A DNA stretch of 64,000 nucleotides from contig SNVD02014757.1 of assembly GCA_013180625.2 (NCBI GenBank), positions 620,001 through 684,000 of the forward strand, given 5' to 3'. Both the position numbers and the translations under genes were made by a program. The stretch's first letter is position 1, and the number at the start of each line of letters is the position of its first letter. Under the pieces are notes generated by a model. That model was not told the origin of the DNA and made no database searches. It saw nothing but the letters and a program-made list of their open reading frames with translations. Origin of the DNA: Boswellia sacra. Its lineage: Eukaryota > Streptophyta > Magnoliopsida > Sapindales > Burseraceae. Positions 1 to 10,600 of this stretch are shown in pieces.

Positions 1-403
1 GAGTAGAGGGAGTCTACCATTGTAAGTCAACATATATAGTAGATTGCTACCAGTAGACGTAGGTTTTTAAAACTGAACCACATAAAACCTCTGTATCGAA
101 TTACCTTACAGTTTTATGTTATGTGTTCAAATCTTATAAGTGGCTTGACTCTTCCATAATATCTTTTGAATCCATTTTTTTTTTAATAATAATTCTTAAG
201 CGTTCAAATCTCACGGGTGGTTTGGCTCTTCCATAATATATTTTGAATCCTTTTCTTAAACAAATTACAGTACTCTCCTCAATTCAAAGAAAATGCTTCG
301 TTTAATTGTTACTTTTCGTGGCCATAGTACAAAATGAGAAGAAATCCTAATGATGTTCTTAAATGTGAGATTTATAATGCACACTAGTAAATAACCATCT
401 TCT
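1..403. other. AT-rich non-coding DNA
   Basis: No convincing coding potential, RNA gene or terminal repeat is visible here. It contains two similar short stretches, around 115-175 and 195-250, sharing a phrase about seen as 'ggctcttccataata', which suggests an old local duplication. It ends at the left target duplication of the TRIM element. Confidence 0.5.
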
Positions 404-586
404 TGTTAAGACTATGGACCACCCAGACTCTATATTGGTATAATATTATCCACTTTGGGTCTAAGTCTTCATGGATTTGTGACTCTATAGAAAAGGTATC
501 ATACTAATAGAGAAATTGTCCATATTTACATGTCCATGATCCTCTCCATGTTTAACCAATATAGAACTTCGGTCACATACCTAACA
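404..586 (-). repeat. TRIM LTR (3' LTR in element orientation)
   Basis: This 183-bp repeat is similar to 1036-1224. It shares its start (TGTTAA.ACTATGGAC), the phrase around 'ATTGGTAT', and the end 'TCACATACCTAACA' compared with 'TCGCACACCTAACA'. Confidence 0.8.
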
Positions 587-1020
587 TTTCTCCCATCGAA
601 CAAAAGACCATATTATTCTATATTTTTTGGGCCTATCATCAAACGATCATTCATTTGTCCACTCCATCAAGGCCCATATATCTCAAGAACTTGCTCTACC
701 CTTTGGTCCAACAGAGCTCAACCACATATCTAATCGCGAGCTTAACCGGGGCCCCCCATATCTTTCAATCAACAATTTGAGAATTTTCTTCACATATTCT
801 CATGGCTAAGCTTGGGCCATGGCTCTGATATCACTTGTTAAGACTATAATCAATTCGTTTACTTCATCAAGGCCTGCCTACCTCGAGAGTTTGCTCTATC
901 CTCTGATCTAATGGAGCTCTATCACGAATCCAATTGTGAGCTTAACTGGGGCCCTCCACCATCTTCGTTCAACACTTTGAGAATTTCATCCACATATTCT
1001 CATGGCTAAGTTTCAAGCAC

Positions 1021-1033
1021 GGCTCTGATACCA
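1021..1033 (-). other. TRIM primer binding site (initiator-Met tRNA)
   Basis: On the minus strand the sequence reads TGGTATCAGAGCC, the standard plant LTR-element PBS, starting 2 nt inside the LTR. A decayed second copy with one change lies at 821-833. Confidence 0.85.
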
Positions 1034-1035
1034 CT

Positions 1036-1224
1036 TGTTAAAACTATGGACAGCCCAAAACTCCACATTGGTATGACATTGTCCACTTTGGGCCCAAGCT
1101 CTCATGGATTTGCTTTTAGAATCTACCTAAAAGACCTCGTACCAATGGAGATATTGTCTATACTTGTATGTCCATGATCCTCCCCATGTCTAACCAATAT
1201 GGGACTTTGGTCGCACACCTAACA
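1036..1224 (-). repeat. TRIM LTR (5' LTR in element orientation)
   Basis: This 189-bp terminal repeat is bounded by TGTTA and TAACA and lies two bases from the reverse-complement primer binding site. Read on the minus strand it matches the LTR of the TRIM at 50076-50264, which is also 189 bp. Confidence 0.82.
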
Positions 1225-2574
1225 CTTTTAACTTTCAAATCAATCATAAAATTAAATAGCACATATAAGAGAGAGTAGAAAAATACATATAACACACTGG
1301 TATATATGTCTCAAATCGTCAAATTCAAGGGATATATATTGCTAAATTTAACTGCTTGGTGAGATTACCAGATTTATACTCATATTATAAATTTTAAGGT
1401 TAAGGTAGCATAGCAAAATTCCCAGAAAATATCTGAGGTAGGCATGTAAACAAATCATACCATAAACAATGTAATTGTACGAAAACAAAACAAACGCACT
1501 CATACAAACTAATATGGAATGATGTGATTTAATAAATAAATGTAGTGATTTCATAAATATAAGCTAATAAATTACATTAATTAAGATAGGTGATATGATG
1601 ATCATAGAAGGATGCTACATCAATTTATATAAAAGAGTTAGCAAAAGTAGTATCACTCATAATGCATTGAAAAAGTACATGGAAGAGCCAGGGCATTAGT
1701 TAAACTAGTCATTTTAAGTTTTAATTGTCAAAATGATCAGTGTTAAAAGTAACCAAAAACAATAGGAGGGGGTGCAAGTGCAAATGGTTAATTCTCCAAG
1801 TCCAACTATTGTTTCAGGCTCAGCAGCACGGGGTGCATGCACAACTTTTGAAACCACATGTGGCTTATTGGAATTTCAGCATTTCCATATATTCTTCTTA
1901 AGGGAATGGCTACAATACGTCGGTTGGACCAGTACAGCGGGAACTCATTCATGCATGGATTGTAATTGTAATGTAGAATTAGATAAAGAGTGAATATAAC
2001 AAGTTTTGCAGTTCCATAAATGATTGTCATGCTAAAAAAAAAATTAATTCATGTTGGATTGGCTTACTATCTTCAAATTCCATTTGAGTTAGACGAAACT
2101 AATGGCAGTTCTTTTGCTGATATTGAGATTGAGATGATTTTGATTTGGTTCATTAGAGTTAGCATTGGATGTTCTGTGTCTTTCTCGGATCCATATAAGC
2201 TGTAAGTATATATACACAATTCAAGATCGCTAAATCAAAGTGTGAATGCTTGCAGGTGTCTCCGTGTTTGTGGCCTGTGCAGATGGTATTCATGCCTTAT
2301 TTCTGTCTAATAGATTTTATTTGACATAGTTTGAAAAAAATGTATTTTCAATTTCTTATGACATGTGGTCTATTAATTCCTATGTATTAGGTCTTAGGTT
2401 TGCATTAATTAAACTCTAAAATGATAAATGCTGCAACTTATGCTTGTCCCTTTTGAAGTTTCAGTGAATATAATTTCTGGTATCAGCTTCTTATGTTGTA
2501 AAACTGTTCATATGCTGGCACACGGTTCAATGTCATGATTTTGCACAGAGGCATTGAAAAGAAAACAGAAACAT
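1225..2574. other. Non-coding stretch between the two LTR elements
   Basis: Only short random open frames are present (for example 1772-1993 and 2020-2205), and they overlap frames of equal length on the other strand. None resembles a known family or shows splice-flanked structure. Bases 2570-2574 (AACAT) form the left target site of the copia element. Confidence 0.5.
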
Positions 2575-3136
2575 TGTTGAGCTTTGTGGCTCATATGCAC
2601 AAAATGAAAGATCCCACATTGCTTAAATAGCAAAGCTTGAGACTTTTGTAAGCTTATAAAAGAAGACTTTTGGGAAATGAATAAGTGTCCTATTTTGAAA
2701 TATCTTTCACCCCCCATAATTGTAAGGTCTCACGAAAAAGACCTCATAGTTTAAGGGCCTTTTAGTAAGGACCTTAAAGTTTGTAATATTTGCTTTTTTC
2801 CTTCTTTATTTTGGGTATTTGTAGTATTGCCCAATTGTTTGGTAATTATAGTTTGGCCCAACTATTTGGATAATTACAGTTTAGCCCAATAATTGTGGTA
2901 TTAGTATTGTGGCCCAAAAGTTTGTAGTTCTCTTTGAAGATAGTGGAAAGTTTCTTCAGCGGCGCCCGAGGACGTAGGTACTAATACCGAACCTCGTTAA
3001 ATCCTGGTGTGTATTCTATTTCTGCATTGTAGTTGATTGGTTGCCTCTTTAGTTGCTATTATATTCAATTATCTGGCATAGTTTGTGTTATGCATTTGGT
3101 TGTTCTGTTGGTTATCACTTCCGCCTGTGCATAACA
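2575..3136 (+). repeat. Copia 5' LTR
   Basis: This 562-bp LTR begins TGTTGAGCTTTGTGG and ends GTGCATAACA. It carries the GAGGACGTAGG...ACCGAACCTCGTTAAATCC block common near the R/U5 end of TNT1/Tork-type copia LTRs. Confidence 0.93.
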
Positions 3137-3138
3137 AT

Positions 3139-3150
3139 TGGTATCAGAGC
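3139..3150 (+). other. Copia primer binding site
   Basis: TGGTATCAGAGC is complementary to the 3' end of plant initiator-Met tRNA and lies 2 nt after the LTR end. Confidence 0.92.
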
Positions 3151-3299
3151 CGAAGGTTTTGGATAGTTAGTGGCTATTTCATTAAAGCACTTACTACTGT
3201 TCTGGGTTGTTGATTTTGGATTGCTAGTTATTGAATATAATAGTCTGTTTGGAGCTTGGCTATTGGTGATTTGTGTATCGAGCTTATTTGTGAGAGGCA

Positions 3300-6200
3300 G
3301 TGATAGCGTCATCGTCGACTGTATTAGAGAAGACAGTGATTGTGAAAAATGCAAAAATAGATACATTGATAGTGAGAGGGCGTAGTCGGAGTAGGAAATC
3401 AGGAAAAAGGGGAAAATCTTGGTTGAGGGGTAGATTAGGAAAAGATGAGTGTGCCTTTTGTCGTAAGAAAGGGCATTGGAAGAAAGATTGTCCTAAGTTG
3501 AAAAAGAAAAATAAGGACAAGGTTATTTTTGATGCATGTGTTATTGAGCGTGAGGATGATAGTGATTTTGATATAAGTCTAGTTAGTCATCCATCCACTT
3601 CTGGTTCTGATGAGTGGATTATGGATTCGGGTTGTACTTATCATATGTGTCCACATAGGGAATGGTTCTTTCAGTTTGAAGAGCTTGATTGTGGAGTTGT
3701 GTATATGGGCAATGATGATATTTGCCATACTGCTGGGATAGGTTCGATCCGATTGAGGAATCATGATGGACTGACTAGAGTTCTGACAGATGTTCGGTAT
3801 GTACCGAAGTTGAAGAAAAATCTCATCTCTTTGGGAGCCTTAGAATCTAAAGGCTGTGGTATATCTATTCGAGATGGTATTTTGAGGGTCACTTCAGGCG
3901 CTCTTGTGGTATTGAAAGGCACTAGGAGGAATAACTTGTATTACTATAATTGTAATACGGTTATTGGATCAGCTGCTATGGTTTCTGATAATGATGCAGA
4001 TTCAGAGATCACGAGATTGTGGCATATGCGTTTGGGACATGCAGATGAGAAAGCCTTATTCAGTTTGGTGAAACGAGGCTTATTGAAAGGTGCAAAGACC
4101 TGCAAGCTGGATTTCTGTGAGCATTGTGCTCTGAGAAAGCAGAAGAGAGTGAAATTTGGCACCGCTATTCATAATACCAAGGGTATTCTTGATTATGTTC
4201 ACTCAGATGTGTGGGGACCTACTAAAACCGCATCTATGGGAGGTAGGCACTACTTTGTTACTTTTGTTGATGACTTTTCCAGAAGAACTTGGGTGTATTG
4301 TTTGAAATCAAAAGATGATGTACTTCGTGTTTTCTTAAATGGAAAAAGATGATTGAGACACAAACTGGCAAGAAGATCAAGCATCTCAGAACAGATAATG
4401 GTGGTGAGTATTGCAGTGATCAGTTTTTGAAATTGTGTCAAGATGAAGGTATTGTACGTCATTTTACAGTTAGAGGTACAACACAGCAGAATGGGGTGGC
4501 AGAACGCATGAACCGGACATTGCTGGAGAAAGTTTGGTGTATGTTGTCCAATGCTGGGTTGGGCAAAGAATTTTGGGCTGAGGCTGTGACTTATGCGTGT
4601 CATCTCATTAATCGTCTACCATCAGCTGCTATTGGTGATAGAACTCCATTGGAGGTATGGTCTGGACAACCTGTTTCTGATTATGATTTTTTACATGTTT
4701 TTTGTTCCACTGCATATTATCATGTGAAAGAATCTAAGCTGGATCCTAGAGCCAAGAAAGCAATTTTCTTGGGATTTGCTTCAGGAGTAAAAGGATATCG
4801 TTTATGGTGTCCTAGTTCGAGGAAGATTGTATCCAGCAGAGATGTGACATTTGATGAGTCTTCAATGTTGAAAAAATCAGAAAACCAGACAAAGGTGAAT
4901 GGTACTCCACAGCAGGTGGAGCATACTCAGCAGCAGGTGGAGTTTGAAACGACGACATTGAACCCAGTTAGATTTGTTGAGACAGATGATGGTACTCCTA
5001 TGATAGAGGAGGATTTGAGAGATGATGGAGAGGGTTCTACTAAGGAACCTCAACAGCAACAAGAATCTATTGCAGTTAATAGGCCAAGACGTGAGATTCG
5101 CAGATCTACTCGATTTGCTGATATGGTGGCCTATGCACTTCCAATTGTAGATGCTGATGTTCCTTCCACTTATAGAGAGGCAGTCAGATGTTTTGAAGTT
5201 GATGAGTGAAAGACAGCTATGAGCGAAGAGATGCAGTCTCTTCAGAAGAATGAAACTTGGGAGCTAGCTCAACTACCGAAGGGTAAAAAGGCAATTGGGT
5301 GCAAATGGGTATATGCAAAGAAAGATGGATTTCCTGACAAGAATGACATCCGCTACAAGGTAAGGTTGGTAGCTAAAGGCTACGCTTAGAGGAAAGGAAT
5401 TGACTACAATGAGGTATTTTCTCCAGTTGTGAAACATTCTTCCATTAGAATTTTGTTGGCCTTGGTAGCTCAGATGAATATGGAACTAGTTCAATTGGAT
5501 GTAAAAACTGCATTTTTACATGGTGACTTGGAAGAGGAAATCTATATGACTCAGCCAGAGGGATTCAAAGTTGCTGGTAAGGAAAATTTGGTTTGCAAAC
5601 TGAAAAGATCGCTTTATGGTTTGAAGCAATCTCCCAGACAGTGGTATAAGCGATTTGATCGGTTTATGATAGGTCAGAGGTACACAAGAAGCAAATTTGA
5701 TAATTGTGTATATTTTCGGAGGCTACATGATGGTTCTTTCATTTATCTACTCTTGTATGTTGATGATATGTTGATAGCTTCGACGAATGTCGAAGAAATT
5801 GCAAAGTTGAAGACTCAGTTGAATCGAGAGTTTGAGATGAAAGATTTGGGAAAAGCTAAGAAGATACTAGGCATGGAGATTAGCAGAGATAGAGGGAGAA
5901 GCAAGATTTGTTTGACTCAGAAGCAGTATATAAGAAGGTATTACAGCGGTTTGGCATTACAGAGCAGTCAAAACCTGTAAGTACCCCACTTGCTCCTCAT
6001 ATGAAGCTGAGTGCATCTTTATCTCCTAGTACAGATGAGGAACGAGAGTATATGTCTCGAGTTCCGTATGCTAATGCAGTTGGTTGCCTGATGTATGCTA
6101 TGGTGTGTACAAGACCCGACATTTCACATGCAGTTGGAGTTGTGAGCAAGTATATGCATGATCCTGGTAAAGGACATTAGCAAGTAGTGAAATGGATTCT

Positions 6201-6732
6201 ACGGTATTTGTTGAAAACCGTAGATGTTGGCTTAGTCTTTGAGAGGGATGATACATGTGGTCAGTATGCTATTGGTTATGTTGATTCAGATTATGCTGGT
6301 GATTTGGATAAACGTCGGTCAACAACCGGTTATGTGTTTACTCTTGCAAGAGCACCAGTGAGTTGGAAGTCTACTTTACAGTCTACAGTGGCTTTGTCTA
6401 CTACAGAGGCAGAGTATATGGCTATGACAGAGGCTGTGAAGGAAGCTATTTGGTTACAGGGATTGCTGGATGAATTGGGAATTGGGCAGAAGAAGATTAC
6501 TCTTTATTCTGACAGTCAGAGTGCTATCCACTTAGCGAAGAATCCAGTGTTCCATGTTCGTACGAAGTATATTGATGTTCGGTATCATTTTGTGCAGGAG
6601 ATCATTGATGAATGAAGAATCTTACTTCAGAAGATTGAGACTGCCGAGAATCCCGCAGATAAGTTGACTAAGGTTGTGACAACGATCAAGTTCAGTCATT
6701 GTTTGGACTTGATCAATATTGTACGAGTTTGA
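3300..6732 (+). pseudogene. Copia gag-pol remnant (partial gag, protease, integrase, RT, RNase H)
   Basis: The frame opens just before a CCHC zinc knuckle (C51, C54, H59, C64 counting from 3300), so most of the gag capsid region is absent. An aspartic protease motif DSGC follows (residues 109-112). Next come the HHCC integrase zinc region near 4010-4150 and an integrase core with TDNGGE (about 4394). After a variable linker come reverse transcriptase with YVDD (about 5758) and RNase H with the D-S-D-Y-A-G-D block (about 6286) and TEAEY (about 6407). Lesions are a 1-nt frameshift at about 4328-4340, TGA at 5207, TAG at 5387, a frameshift at about 5900-5940, TAG at 6178 and TGA at 6613. The frame finally ends at 6730-6732. 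The product would be a self-mobilising polyprotein, but this copy cannot make it. Confidence 0.93.
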
Positions 6733-6822
6733 CCGCGCCATTGGGCGCATTTGGAGGCGTTGCTGCTGTGATAGAGAATATGGAAAAAAGGAAGAAATTT
6801 GTGATGGATCGGCATATTCGTC

Positions 6823-6833
6823 AAGGTGGAGAT
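6823..6833 (+). other. Copia polypurine tract
   Basis: AAGGTGGAGAT lies directly before the 3' LTR start at 6835, the expected place for plus-strand priming of reverse transcription. Confidence 0.8.
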
Positions 6834-6834
6834 T

Positions 6835-7396
6835 TGTTAAGCTTTGTGGCTCATATACACAAAATGAAAGATCCCACATTGCTTAAATAGCAAAGCTTGA
6901 GACTTTTGTAGGCTTATAAAAGAAGCCTTTTGGGAAATGAATAAGTGTCCCATTTTGAAATATCTTTCACCCCCCATAATTGTAAGGTCTCACAAAAAAG
7001 ACCTCATAGTTTAAGGGCCTTTCAGTAAGGACCTTAAAGTTTGTAATATTTGCTTTTTCCTTTCTTTATTTTGGGTATTTGTAGTATTGCCCAATTGTTT
7101 GGGTAATTACAGTTTGGCCCAACTATTTGGATAATTACAGTTTGGCCTAATAGTTGTGGTTTGGTATTGTGGTCCAAAAGTTTGTAGTTCTCTTTGAAGA
7201 TAGTGGAAAGTTTCTTCAGCGGCGCCCGAGGACGTAGGTACTAATACCGAACCTTGTTAAATCCTGATGTGTATTCTATTTCTGCATTGTGGTTGATTGG
7301 TTGCCTCTTTAGTTGCTATTATATTCAATTATCTGGCATAGTTTGTGTTGTACATTTGGTTGTTCTGTTGGTTATCACTTCTACCAGTGCATAACA
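6835..7396 (+). repeat. Copia 3' LTR
   Basis: Same length as the 5' LTR (562 bp), with scattered differences, mostly transitions plus a few small changes near 'GGTTTGGTATT' and at the 3' end. It ends ATAACA at 7396. Confidence 0.93.
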
Positions 7397-7611
7397 AACA
7401 CCAATCTGGTTTACCATTCTAAGCTTTTGTTTTCTTTCCTAATTTCATAAGGCAACAGTTTTTTTCATTTTATGCCATCTTGTTCACTCCTGGTTTATTG
7501 ATTCTATGACTTCTGCTAACAAAATTTGTTTATCCTCAAACCCTTTCAGCTTTCATACAACTGGGAGAAAGCTGGTTTCAGTGTTTTTGTTTTTCGGTAT
7601 TGATAGGATAT

Positions 7612-7617
7612 AAAAAA
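7612..7617 (-). terminator. Pol III terminator of tRNA-Gly
   Basis: Six consecutive T residues on the minus strand, 12 nt downstream of the tRNA 3' end. Confidence 0.75.
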
Positions 7618-7628
7618 GAAAGGACACT

Positions 7629-7698
7629 GCGCATCCGGGGAATCGAACCCCGGTCAGTACCGTGGGAGGGTACTATGATACCACTACACCAGATGCGC
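7629..7698 (-). tRNA. tRNA-Gly(CCC)
   Basis: On the minus strand the sequence folds as a tRNA: a 7-bp acceptor GCGCATC/GATGCGC, a D-arm with GTGTAGTGGTATCAT, a 5-bp anticodon stem GTACC/GGTAC around the loop CTCCCAC, and a T-arm with GGTTCGATTCC. The loop places CCC at the anticodon, so it reads GGG glycine codons. There is no intron. A T6 run on the minus strand (7612-7617), about 12 nt after the 3' end, is a good Pol III terminator. It lies 232 bp from the copia element. Confidence 0.96.
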
Positions 7699-10600
7699 TT
7701 TTTGCTACTTTCGAAGCCAAAAATTTTTAATATAATAAAAACAGATTGTATAATTTTTTCGTGTAAACGGTTTTAATATTTTGAGCTTGCACTGTTAACT
7801 AAAAAATAAAGATATTTAATCAAACGAACAATACTTGTATTTCATATTGTAACCAAAAATCGATCAAGTTCTTAAGCTATTGTCTAAAAAGCTGCAACAG
7901 GAATGTATATATATTCGGATGCATGATTTCGAAACAGTTCATTCTTTTTACAAAATTTTACCTATCATTTTCTTCAATATTCCGAACTTCGTTTTCAAGA
8001 CATCGCTTTCACTCATTGTCTCCTATTTCCACACCCCAAAATAACAAGTATGACTAACATAGTACGATAATTAGGTTGATGCATAGAAAGGTGAGATTTC
8101 ATAATGTAGAGTTCAAACAGGGCCCCTCAACAATCGCTAGTTTATTACTTTGAAGCATCACAAGTCACGTTGTTCCAGCCAAAACAACATTTTTATATAG
8201 CTAACGTGCTCCTGTAATGGACTTATTTTCTCGTAGCTAAGTACTAGCTAGTTAACTCAATGCCTAATTTCAAGTCCCACGAAATTAGGGTAGGCGCTCA
8301 AAAGCACTTTTAGAAAGAACTATAGCTAGCTAGCTTCCTACCACGTAGCCTGTAAAGCAGAAAATCGATCATCATGAACCATAATTTCCAACTCATTATC
8401 AATAAAAACTAATAAAATAAGAACCCACTTGGACTAAAGGAAAGTTTTTCAGCTTCTGAACTGCCGCCCCTTATAGTAATCCTAATCCCTCATCGTTAAT
8501 TTATGCTTAAATAGAACTAATTATCTCATTGTTTAGTTATTCTTTTGGTGGAAATTAAACTAACAATCTTATATATATCTTTCTGACGAGGAATTAACCT
8601 ATTGTTGGAGCAAGAGTATAGCCTTGATAACGCTACAACTTTTTAATTTCTTCTTCTTAAAGGGACGCAATTGTGGAATCAAAGCTTTCCTTTCCACAAT
8701 TGTTGCATTATTCGTTGAACTTCCGTATATATTGGGCAAGAAACGTCAAAGTTCAAACACTTGAACACGTTTTGAATTTGTATGTATATAATTTTATATA
8801 TAAGCTATCCAATCGCCTTATCTTCACATGGCTCCTGATAGCCATCATCAGCACCTTTTCTAAGCAGGAAATCAGAACCCTACAAAATGAATACACGAAC
8901 ATCCCTTTTGTAGTGAAAGTGATTAGTTTAATAATTAATTAACGTTAAAAGAAGACAGGAAGGAGTAAGTGATTTGAAAAGTTGCTAGCTAGGAGTGAAG
9001 CATACATCATAGCGTATGTAGCGTTACATGACACAGTCTCTGCCGTCAAATCAACATATATACAAAGACAAAATAGCATCTAGATCTCTTGCCAGTTGGA
9101 TAGATAATTAGATAGGACCAAAGAGGAAGCTTTTCTTCTCTTCTCCATTACCCCTCCACAGTACTGCATCGACATATGAGAGTTTGATCGATCATTTCTC
9201 TCTCTGGAAGGAGACCACAGAAGGAACTGACTACTCAATGGAAAGTGCACCGCAGCCCATCCGGAGAAGAATGGGCTGCGAGTCATGATTGATATATATA
9301 TATATACACACACATATATGTATGTATAGATGTGTTCTCTCTAATAATTAGACACGTGTTGATAGGCCTTATCCAGGCGAGATTATAGGGCCACAATCAG
9401 ATTGTTTGTCAATAAATGTAAGGGTTTCCAACAAAATAGGGCTAAAACATATCTCAACTTAATTTTATGTGCCTACATGTGTCTGGAGCCATGCATGCAT
9501 GTTAGCCTTCTGGGTTCATGCATATATGGTGGCCAAATCCTATAATATCTTTGGAAGAACTTTATATGCACAAGATTTCAAAAGAGAAGGATGGGTTCTT
9601 AATGTTATATTCTATCCTTGTTCTTTTATCCAAATTCAATTTCTCCTTTGACTACCAAGCTATAAGCTAGCCGTTACTAGTGGATGCAAAGAATCATCGT
9701 TGCACATATGGGAAAGGCAAGTTGCCAGCAGGATCAAAAGCTGGAGAGATCAGCCTTTTCCAATAGAAGAGAAAAGCTCCATCTAAACCAAATTAAACGA
9801 AAATGAACTTTTGGCAATATATATACGTCATGATTTGCGTTTGCCACTCGAAAACAAACGAGTTTTATCGATATTTGTCAGTGTTCGTTATCATCATTAA
9901 CTCAATTGTCCAGGAATTTGGACAGAATACAAGAATAGCCCAGCATTAATTAATCTCTCTTGTTTCTTCTTATATTTCCATATTTCATATTGGCTTGCCA
10001 TAAGCTGTTCTCTTAGTGGAAAATACTTAGAACAATTGTCCTTGTTACGTGCTGAACACGCGCCAAAACAGTTGTGCGACGTAGCTAGTGACTCTAATCA
10101 CGCAAAATTTTGTATGTAAGCGCTAATCCACTTACGTATATCAATCTGATTCCAGATTCTAGCCTTTTCTATTTTTTTCTGCAAAAATATTTCTGTACAA
10201 ACAAACAATCAAGACCTGTTTTAGCCATGTGCATGCTTGAGTTTGTTATCAGAAATAGTAGCACTACCGGGAACTCCGACAAAGAATCGGTCAACAAAAA
10301 TCCAGAATGGACCAGTTCAGCACCTGAGGCAGTAGATTCCAGGCTCAAGGGGATTGCCTCTCCATGGCAGATGGTTTCTTCCTCATTTTCCAATAACAAA
10401 TTCAAATAGGTTGAGGGGATCCGTATACGTTGTTCAGGTCGATTAAGAGGCGCAGAAATAGCTAGAACTGAATGCGGAAAGTATGGAAAAACATCTCGTA
10501 ACGTATTTAACCAGAAAATCGATTATGCTCCTGCGGAAGGCTACCTATAAATTATAATGAACATGGCGGTCCCATGAAATTTAATGATATAAAAGTTATA

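Larger units (their letters stand above)
404..1224 (-). mobile_element. TRIM (non-autonomous miniature LTR retrotransposon), minus orientation
   Basis: Two related direct repeats (404-586 and 1036-1224) start with TGTTA and end with TAACA when read on the plus strand. Next to the right copy, at 1021-1033, lies GGCTCTGATACCA, the reverse complement of the usual initiator-Met tRNA primer binding site TGGTATCAGAGCC. The element therefore reads on the minus strand, with its 5' LTR at 1224-1036. Flanks are CTTCT (399-403) and CTTTT (1225-1229), a 5-bp target duplication with one mismatch. No protein is encoded. The internal domain is duplicated: about 640-835 and 845-1035 are alike, and each ends in a tRNA-complementary site (821-833 and 1021-1033). 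A stub of LTR sequence (836 to about 850) lies between them. A related element lies at 50076-50659. Confidence 0.82.
2575..7396 (+). mobile_element. Decayed Ty1/copia LTR retrotransposon, TNT1-94-like
   Basis: It has two 562-bp LTRs (2575-3136 and 6835-7396), each TGTT...AACA. A tRNA-iMet primer binding site sits 2 nt after the 5' LTR (3139-3150, TGGTATCAGAGC) and a purine-rich tract (about 6823-6833, AAGGTGGAGAT) lies just before the 3' LTR. Flanks are AACAT (2570-2574) and AACAC (7397-7401), a 5-bp target duplication with one change. The internal part (about 3.7 kb) runs in copia order: zinc knuckle, protease, integrase, reverse transcriptase, RNase H. It is short for a full element because the main part of gag is missing. 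The coding frame has two frameshifts and four stops, so it is not autonomous. By eye the LTRs differ at roughly 25 sites, meaning an insertion that is neither brand new nor very old. Confidence 0.93.

Noticed and set aside
4250..4603. 117-codon minus frame in the copia element
   Set aside because: Antisense to the integrase region; no independent support.
10110..10409. Overlapping ~99- and 78-codon frames on opposite strands
   Set aside because: Neither has a recognisable domain, promoter or splice structure; mutual antisense openness suggests chance.
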